Shown one piece after another: positions 6,810-10,019 of a stretch of DNA of 10,019 nt. Location: positions 1 through 10,019 of the forward strand of contig JALWGO010000193.1 of assembly GCA_027038805.1 (NCBI GenBank), in the 5' to 3' direction. How positions within the stretch are numbered: the stretch's first letter is position 1; the number at the start of each line of letters is the position of its first letter. The position numbers were made by a program, and so were the translations under genes. Source of the DNA: Thermoprotei archaeon (lineage in GTDB: Archaea > Thermoproteota > Thermoprotei_A > Sulfolobales > WANQ01). The notes under the pieces were generated by a model that was given only the letters and a program-made list of their open reading frames with translations, ran no database searches and was not told the DNA's origin.

Positions 6810-7418
6810 CTATAATGGATGCTTAGACAATATTAGCTCGCTTTTACCTTCCTTCTTAAACCAAGTCTTCTCCAAGAAAACTATTGTCTTCAACTGTTCC
6901 TCTCTACTACCCTCTACTAGTGATAGTATCTCGTCTCTCACCCCGTCATAATAGTTCTTGTAGGCTAGGTCTCTCTTATAGGCTTCTTGGTGTAGTCTTA
7001 TGAGGCTCCAATTATAGTATACATGGACTATATAGTCTAAGACTATGAAGACACCTACTATTAGGACTGCAATATTAGCATAGCCGGGGTTCCATGAAAC
7101 TATTGCAAGCGATGCTATAGCCGCAATATAGAAGAGAAACCTACTATACCTACCCGCAACTATGCGGCCTAGATACTGGTTTACATACCATAGATCATAG
7201 TCTTTTCTCGAGGGCTTATAGTACTCTATTATTATCTTGTTCTTCTTAAACCTAAACCATATCCTATAACCCTTGGTCTCATAGCTTATCTTCTTATTCT
7301 CCTTTAATACTATGTAATCGGTAGAATAGAGCTTAGACACAAATCCCACTAATACCTCAAAAACACGCCTATACCTACTAGATCTAAAAACAGTACTTGG
7401 AACTAACACTGCTATCAA
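6810..7418 (-). CDS. Two-helix membrane protein of unknown function
   Basis: I do not recognise a family. The protein has 202 residues. The first 90 are basic and soluble, rich in Lys, Arg and Tyr, with several predicted beta-type stretches (YRIWFRF, KIIIEYY). Two hydrophobic helices follow, about 93-109 and 114-136, joined by a short NPGYAN turn. A charged, mostly helical C-terminal tail of about 65 residues completes it. The basic flanks and the short loop suggest a hairpin with both ends in the cytoplasm. The start is TTG at 7418, preceded by a TATA-like AAATATTT at about 25-32 bases, so the mRNA is probably leaderless; a GTG three codons later is an alternative. It lies between the secreted coiled-coil gene and the Nudix gene with separate promoter-like sequences, so no functional link is implied. 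Confidence 0.75.
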   Translation of the reverse strand: MIAVLVPSTVFRSSRYRRVFEVLVGFVSKLYSTDYIVLKENKKISYETKGYRIWFRFKKNKIIIEYYKPSRKDYDLWYVNQYLGRIVAGRYSRFLFYIAAIASLAIVSWNPGYANIAVLIVGVFIVLDYIVHVYYNWSLIRLHQEAYKRDLAYKNYYDGVRDEILSLVEGSREEQLKTIVFLEKTWFKKEGKSELILSKHPL

Positions 7419-7471
7419 GTATATCTAAGCCTAATGAATGAAAAATATTTGTATAGAGAAAATATTTTGTT

Positions 7472-7484
7472 GGAAAGAAAAATT
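7472..7484 (-). terminator. Oligo-T terminator after the coiled-coil gene
   Basis: On the minus strand the stop codon is followed at once by AATTTTTCTTTCC, with five Ts and then three. T-rich tracts like this end transcription in archaea. The next gene has its own TATA-like box, in keeping with a transcript boundary here. Confidence 0.45.
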
Positions 7485-9229
7485 TAGTCTTTAAGTTGCT
7501 CTATAACGGCTTCAATCATTTCCTCTGTTCTCTTTATTTCACTCTTAATGTATCCCGGAATGTGTTTTTCCTCAACACTATTCTCTATAACATGTTTTGC
7601 TTGAACCAGTAGTTTTAGGACTCCACTAGTATTGTTTGCCCGTAGCTGGATTCCAGCTTTCACTATGAGTTTTAGAGCTTCCTCCAACCTTACTTTTACA
7701 TCACTTGCCTGCTGCATTGGGCAGTGCTTGCATTCTTTTATCATTGCTATTGTATTGTTTATCTTTTTCTCTATGTCCTTGAGACTAGTCTGCGAGACAT
7801 TTACTACTAGGTATTCGCATTCTTCTACTTGTTTAAGTGATTGGTTAATCATTTCCTCTACTCTATCCTTCATCTCATCTAGGGCATGCTCCATCTTGTC
7901 CAGCATCTTCATAAACGGCCCCATACCTTGCCCGATCTTACCACCGATACCCTTTAACGCATTCTTCATATCATCTAATTGCTGTTTCATCTCATCTATT
8001 CTTGCTAATACCTCGTCCTTTGCCTGCTCGACTAAAGTCTTATTGCACGTCTCTAAAGCTTTCCTAAGCTCAATCATAGCCTTATCTAAAGACTCCATGC
8101 CCGAGGCAATAGCGTTTAACTTCTCTCGTGCCTTGCCAGGAAGTATTTGAGCCATATTCTTCATAGAATTGAATATCATTGAGAGGTTTGCTTTCTCTCT
8201 TTCTATATGCTTGAAGCCTCCGTGGAGTTCTCTTACTTTCTCACTATATTTTTCAGTAACATCAATATGATGCTTCAACTCCTTTATGTCGTGCATCATG
8301 TTCTCATATATCCTAACTAGTATTCTAGGAGGTACTGTCTCATTGAATAATGATTCAGTATTGTTTAATAATTCTTCTAGTATCTTTTTAAGCCTCATGG
8401 TAACGTTTTCTATTGCCTGTGCTGCTTGTGTTAACCCCTCTTCTTCAAGCTTCTTGGCGAGCCCTTCAAGTCTCCTAATTGTCTCGTTGAGCTTCTCAGC
8501 GATTTTATCGATGTTTTGTTTTATATGCTCCTTTACTCTAACCATTGCTGTTTCTTTTAGCATTCCACGAGCTTTCTCGATGAGCTCCTTCGCTTTCTCT
8601 AATAGCTCCTCCACACCACTAGTGTTGTTAGCGTATACAAGCTTCAAAGCTTCATCTAATAGTTTGCGTGCCTCCATTAAGGTCTCATTATACTCTACCG
8701 CTAGAGTCTTGTTTACGGCTTCTAGTTTATTACTTGCATTTAGGAGTACGTCTATAGTTTTATTCAATACACGTATACGTATTATTAGTTTCAATTGCTC
8801 CTTACTCATATTCTTAGCAGCATGGGCGTGTATTAGAGCTACATTCCTTACAAGCTTTACAAGATCTCTTAACAACTCTATAGCTAATGCCCTCGCACCA
8901 GTAATATTGCCCTCATCTAGTAGGGTCTTTGCCTTAGCTATACTCTCATTTATTTCTCTAAGCTTACCCCAAGTCTCGTTATCGGTTATATTCCACTTAT
9001 CGAATAAAGCACTAACCCTCTTCACATTGAACTCTAGAACAGCTATTAGTGCTTCTACTCCAAACATAGTACTAGTATTATTACTTGTATCCGACTGCTG
9101 GTCAAGCACTGGTACTCTTATAGTTGAAGCACTAGCAGTTACTGGTAACGCTACCGATAATACTATGACTGATATTAGGGCTAAGCCGATTATACTTAAG
9201 GGATCGTATTTCATGTTTAATCCCACCAT
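7484..9229 (-). CDS. Large secreted helical/coiled-coil glycoprotein with repeated N-N-T-S-G-V helix-hairpin units
   Basis: No named family is recognised. A hydrophobic segment (about 11-31) ends in TASAS, giving a signal peptide cut near residue 34. The remaining ~545 residues are almost wholly helical and charged, with heptad-like Leu/Ile spacing. No second membrane helix is seen, so the mature protein is released or held by partners. About two dozen N-x-S/T sequons point to heavy N-glycosylation. A repeated helix-turn-helix unit shows as GNITGARAL near 108, NNTSGVEELL at 201 and NNTSGVLKLL at 532, each preceded by a Leu-rich helix and followed by an A-K-x-x-I helix. Four cysteines cluster in the second half, including CKHC. 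The ATG at 9229 is chosen because GGAGGTG at 9242-9236 is well spaced before it. A GTG at 9238 overlaps that Shine-Dalgarno sequence; an ATG at 9214 is also possible. Surface structure or sensing is a guess. Confidence 0.82.
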   Translation of the reverse strand: MVGLNMKYDPLSIIGLALISVIVLSVALPVTASASTIRVPVLDQQSDTSNNTSTMFGVEALIAVLEFNVKRVSALFDKWNITDNETWGKLREINESIAKAKTLLDEGNITGARALAIELLRDLVKLVRNVALIHAHAAKNMSKEQLKLIIRIRVLNKTIDVLLNASNKLEAVNKTLAVEYNETLMEARKLLDEALKLVYANNTSGVEELLEKAKELIEKARGMLKETAMVRVKEHIKQNIDKIAEKLNETIRRLEGLAKKLEEEGLTQAAQAIENVTMRLKKILEELLNNTESLFNETVPPRILVRIYENMMHDIKELKHHIDVTEKYSEKVRELHGGFKHIEREKANLSMIFNSMKNMAQILPGKAREKLNAIASGMESLDKAMIELRKALETCNKTLVEQAKDEVLARIDEMKQQLDDMKNALKGIGGKIGQGMGPFMKMLDKMEHALDEMKDRVEEMINQSLKQVEECEYLVVNVSQTSLKDIEKKINNTIAMIKECKHCPMQQASDVKVRLEEALKLIVKAGIQLRANNTSGVLKLLVQAKHVIENSVEEKHIPGYIKSEIKRTEEMIEAVIEQLKD

Positions 9230-9235
9230 ACCATA

Positions 9236-9242
9236 CACCTCC
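9236..9242 (-). promoter_or_regulatory. Shine-Dalgarno sequence that decides the start of the coiled-coil gene
   Basis: The minus strand reads GGAGGTG, close to the archaeal consensus, six bases before the ATG at 9229. It overlaps the GTG at 9238 that would give the longest frame, which argues against that codon being the start. The leader just upstream (9239-9268) is unusually rich in G and C for this genome. Confidence 0.55.
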
Positions 9243-9284
9243 GAGGGGCTGGGGGCTCCGTGGAAACCCTTTATCGTTCGTTCT

Positions 9285-9293
9285 TATTTAAAT
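9285..9293 (-). promoter_or_regulatory. TATA-like box of the coiled-coil gene
   Basis: ATTTAAATA on the minus strand lies about 60 bases before the chosen ATG. It would start transcription near 9264 and give a GC-rich leader of about 35 nt that contains the Shine-Dalgarno sequence. A second TATA-like element, CTATAAG, lies inside the palindrome at 9330-9353, so which one is used is open. Confidence 0.4.
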
Positions 9294-9329
9294 AGGGGGC
9301 CCAAGGACATGTGGCTGTCTAAGGAGGTT

Positions 9330-9353
9330 GTTCCACCACTCTTATAGTGGAAC
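9330..9353. promoter_or_regulatory. Inverted repeat with 7-bp perfect arms, candidate operator
   Basis: GTTCCAC (9330-9336) and its exact reverse complement GTGGAAC (9347-9353) are separated by ten bases. Read on the minus strand, the spacer begins TATAAG, so the arms flank a TATA-like element upstream of the coiled-coil gene. Variants of the arm, GTTTCAC, occur at 9354-9360 and 9372-9378, and the latter is part of the imperfect palindrome GTTTCACGGAAC. A dimeric winged-helix regulator site is a reasonable reading. An RNA hairpin in the 3' tail of the preceding gene is the alternative. Confidence 0.4.
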
Positions 9354-9401
9354 GTTTCACCCCAAGATAGAGTTTCACGGAACACTCTAAGCGTTAAGCA
9401 G

Positions 9402-9420
9402 GTCTATTGAGGGACTAGAC
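9402..9420. repeat. Short inverted repeat after the membrane HTH gene
   Basis: GTCTA (9402-9406) and TAGAC (9416-9420) form a 5-bp hairpin with a nine-base loop about 20 bases beyond the stop of the minus-strand HTH gene. No T-run follows, so it is not a convincing terminator. It may have arisen by chance. Confidence 0.2.
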
Positions 9421-9439
9421 TATTGGTTTTGGTTTGCTT

Positions 9440-10019
9440 TTAGGTTCCTAGTACTTGTTTTCCCTTATCGGTTATTTCTATGTAAATGTATTTTCCTTCC
9501 TCGCGAGTCTTCACGTATCCTTCTTTCTCAAGCTTTCTTATCCTTCTCCAAACAGTTGACTTACTTAGCCCGGTTTCTCTTGCTAGTTCTGATATGGTCA
9601 TGGGTTTGACTGCTATTTTTTCTAGAAGAAGCTTGTCTCTTTCATCTATGGCTCCGGGCTCCTCCATTACTATACTTGTCTCTCCTCCACCTCCATGTCT
9701 TCTCTCTTGTTCTTGGGTACTTGTTTCTCCCATGGTTTTAGAGAATCTTATCTTGTATAGTATGTAGCCTATGACTAAGAGCACTATTATGACTGCTATG
9801 AAGACCACTACTATTGTTGGGAACCCTGTTCCGCCTCCTCTAGTCGTAGTTGTCTGTATAGACGTTGATGGTGTGGTTGTTATCGGGGTTGTTGTTGCTT
9901 GTTTTAATGTTGTCGTAGTAGTGGTTGTCTGCGTGGTAGTTGTTATGGGGCTGCTTGTTGAGGTTGGACTACTAGTGGTTGTTGAGGATTTCGTGGTTGT
10001 CTGGGTAATTGGTTGTGGC
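9440..10019 (-). CDS. Membrane-tethered winged helix-turn-helix protein with a Thr/Ser/Pro-rich outer stalk (partial, start beyond the right edge)
   Basis: The reading frame is open to the window edge; 192 codons are visible and the N-terminus is missing. The first ~60 visible residues are almost all Thr, Ser, Pro and Gln (runs such as TTTTTLKQATTTPITTT), like O-glycosylated mucin-type stalks of archaeal surface proteins. After RGGGTGFPT comes one membrane helix (about 69-88) followed by basic KIRFSK, which places the C-terminus in the cytoplasm. A flexible Gly/Glu linker leads to a winged HTH (about 120-190): TISELARETG, a turn at LSKS, the recognition helix TVWRRIRKLEKEG and a wing YVKTREEGKYIYIEIT. 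The fold is of the MarR/ArsR-like type common in archaeal regulators. The missing N-terminus is probably an exported sensor domain. A GTG inside the membrane helix (9808) gives a short 122-residue frame but is not the true start. Confidence 0.85.
   Translation of the reverse strand, partial: PQPITQTTTKSSTTTSSPTSTSSPITTTTQTTTTTTTLKQATTTPITTTPSTSIQTTTTRGGGTGFPTIVVVFIAVIIVLLVIGYILYKIRFSKTMGETSTQEQERRHGGGGETSIVMEEPGAIDERDKLLLEKIAVKPMTISELARETGLSKSTVWRRIRKLEKEGYVKTREEGKYIYIEITDKGKQVLGT

Noticed and set aside
9239..9268. Second copy of the 2755-2814 GC island
   Set aside because: Both are GC-rich and share GAAACCCT (2772-2779 and 9263-9270), but the remaining bases and the possible stems differ. 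The 9239-9268 stretch is better explained as the leader of the coiled-coil gene.
9321..9328. Plus-strand AAGGAGGT as a ribosome binding site
   Set aside because: A perfect-looking Shine-Dalgarno sequence, but no open frame of useful length follows on the plus strand.
8286..9347. 353-codon plus-strand frame opposite the secreted coiled-coil gene
   Set aside because: Antisense shadow of a helical, charged protein. The product is Ser/Leu/Phe-rich low complexity, while the minus strand has a signal peptide, sequons and a good ribosome binding site.
9440..9808. Treating the HTH gene as a complete 122-residue protein starting at GTG 9808
   Set aside because: This GTG encodes a Val inside the membrane helix, and the frame stays open for 70 more codons to the window edge with a coherent Thr/Ser/Pro-rich composition.
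9829..10019. DNA tandem repeat or CRISPR-like array in the repetitive TGT/GGT-rich stretch
   Set aside because: The repetition comes from Thr codons (ACA, ACC, ACT, ACG in mixed use) in a mucin-like stalk. There is no constant repeat unit and no spacer.

Overview
The window looks like chromosomal DNA of a hyperthermophilic crenarchaeon, most likely Desulfurococcales-like (inferred, not proven). The sequence is AT-rich, arginine is mostly AGA/AGG and isoleucine mostly ATA, promoters are TATA-like and very close to their genes, and five of the eight readable start or end contexts use TTG or GTG starts (rad50 TTG, pfpI GTG, phosphorylase TTG, Nudix TTG, 202-aa membrane protein TTG). Gene content also fits: an archaeal Rad50, a PfpI-type DJ-1 protein, a short archaeal glucan phosphorylase and several N-glycosylation-rich surface proteins.

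Left part (+ strand): Rad50 fills 15-2729. Its TTG start overlaps the stop of a gene that lies almost wholly outside the window, probably mre11. A 176-bp intergenic region follows, holding a strongly GC-rich, self-complementary island (about 2755-2814) that may be a non-coding RNA. Next come a secreted glycoprotein (2906-4072) with two similar beta-sandwich-like halves and a PEP/membrane/basic C-terminal tail, a PfpI/DJ-1 protein (4177-4692) and a GT35 alpha-glucan phosphorylase (4787-6310). Each of these three has its own TATA-like element, so they are probably separate transcripts.

Right part (- strand, read right to left): a partial membrane protein enters from the right edge (10019-9440). 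It has a Thr/Ser/Pro-rich stalk, one membrane helix and a cytoplasmic winged helix-turn-helix. A 200-bp intergenic region with an inverted repeat around a TATA-like element follows. Then come a large secreted helical/coiled-coil glycoprotein (9229-7484), an unrecognised two-helix membrane protein (7418-6810) and a Nudix hydrolase (6760-6305), whose end overlaps the end of the phosphorylase gene by 6 bp.

Functionally the window mixes DNA-break repair (Rad50), protein or metabolite damage control (PfpI, Nudix), storage-glucan breakdown (phosphorylase) and a cell-surface set. The most intriguing grouping is the membrane-tethered DNA-binding protein, the palindromic site just downstream of it and the secreted coiled-coil protein. 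Together they could form a surface-sensing unit, but this is inference. No tRNA, rRNA, CRISPR array, insertion sequence or replication origin was recognised.
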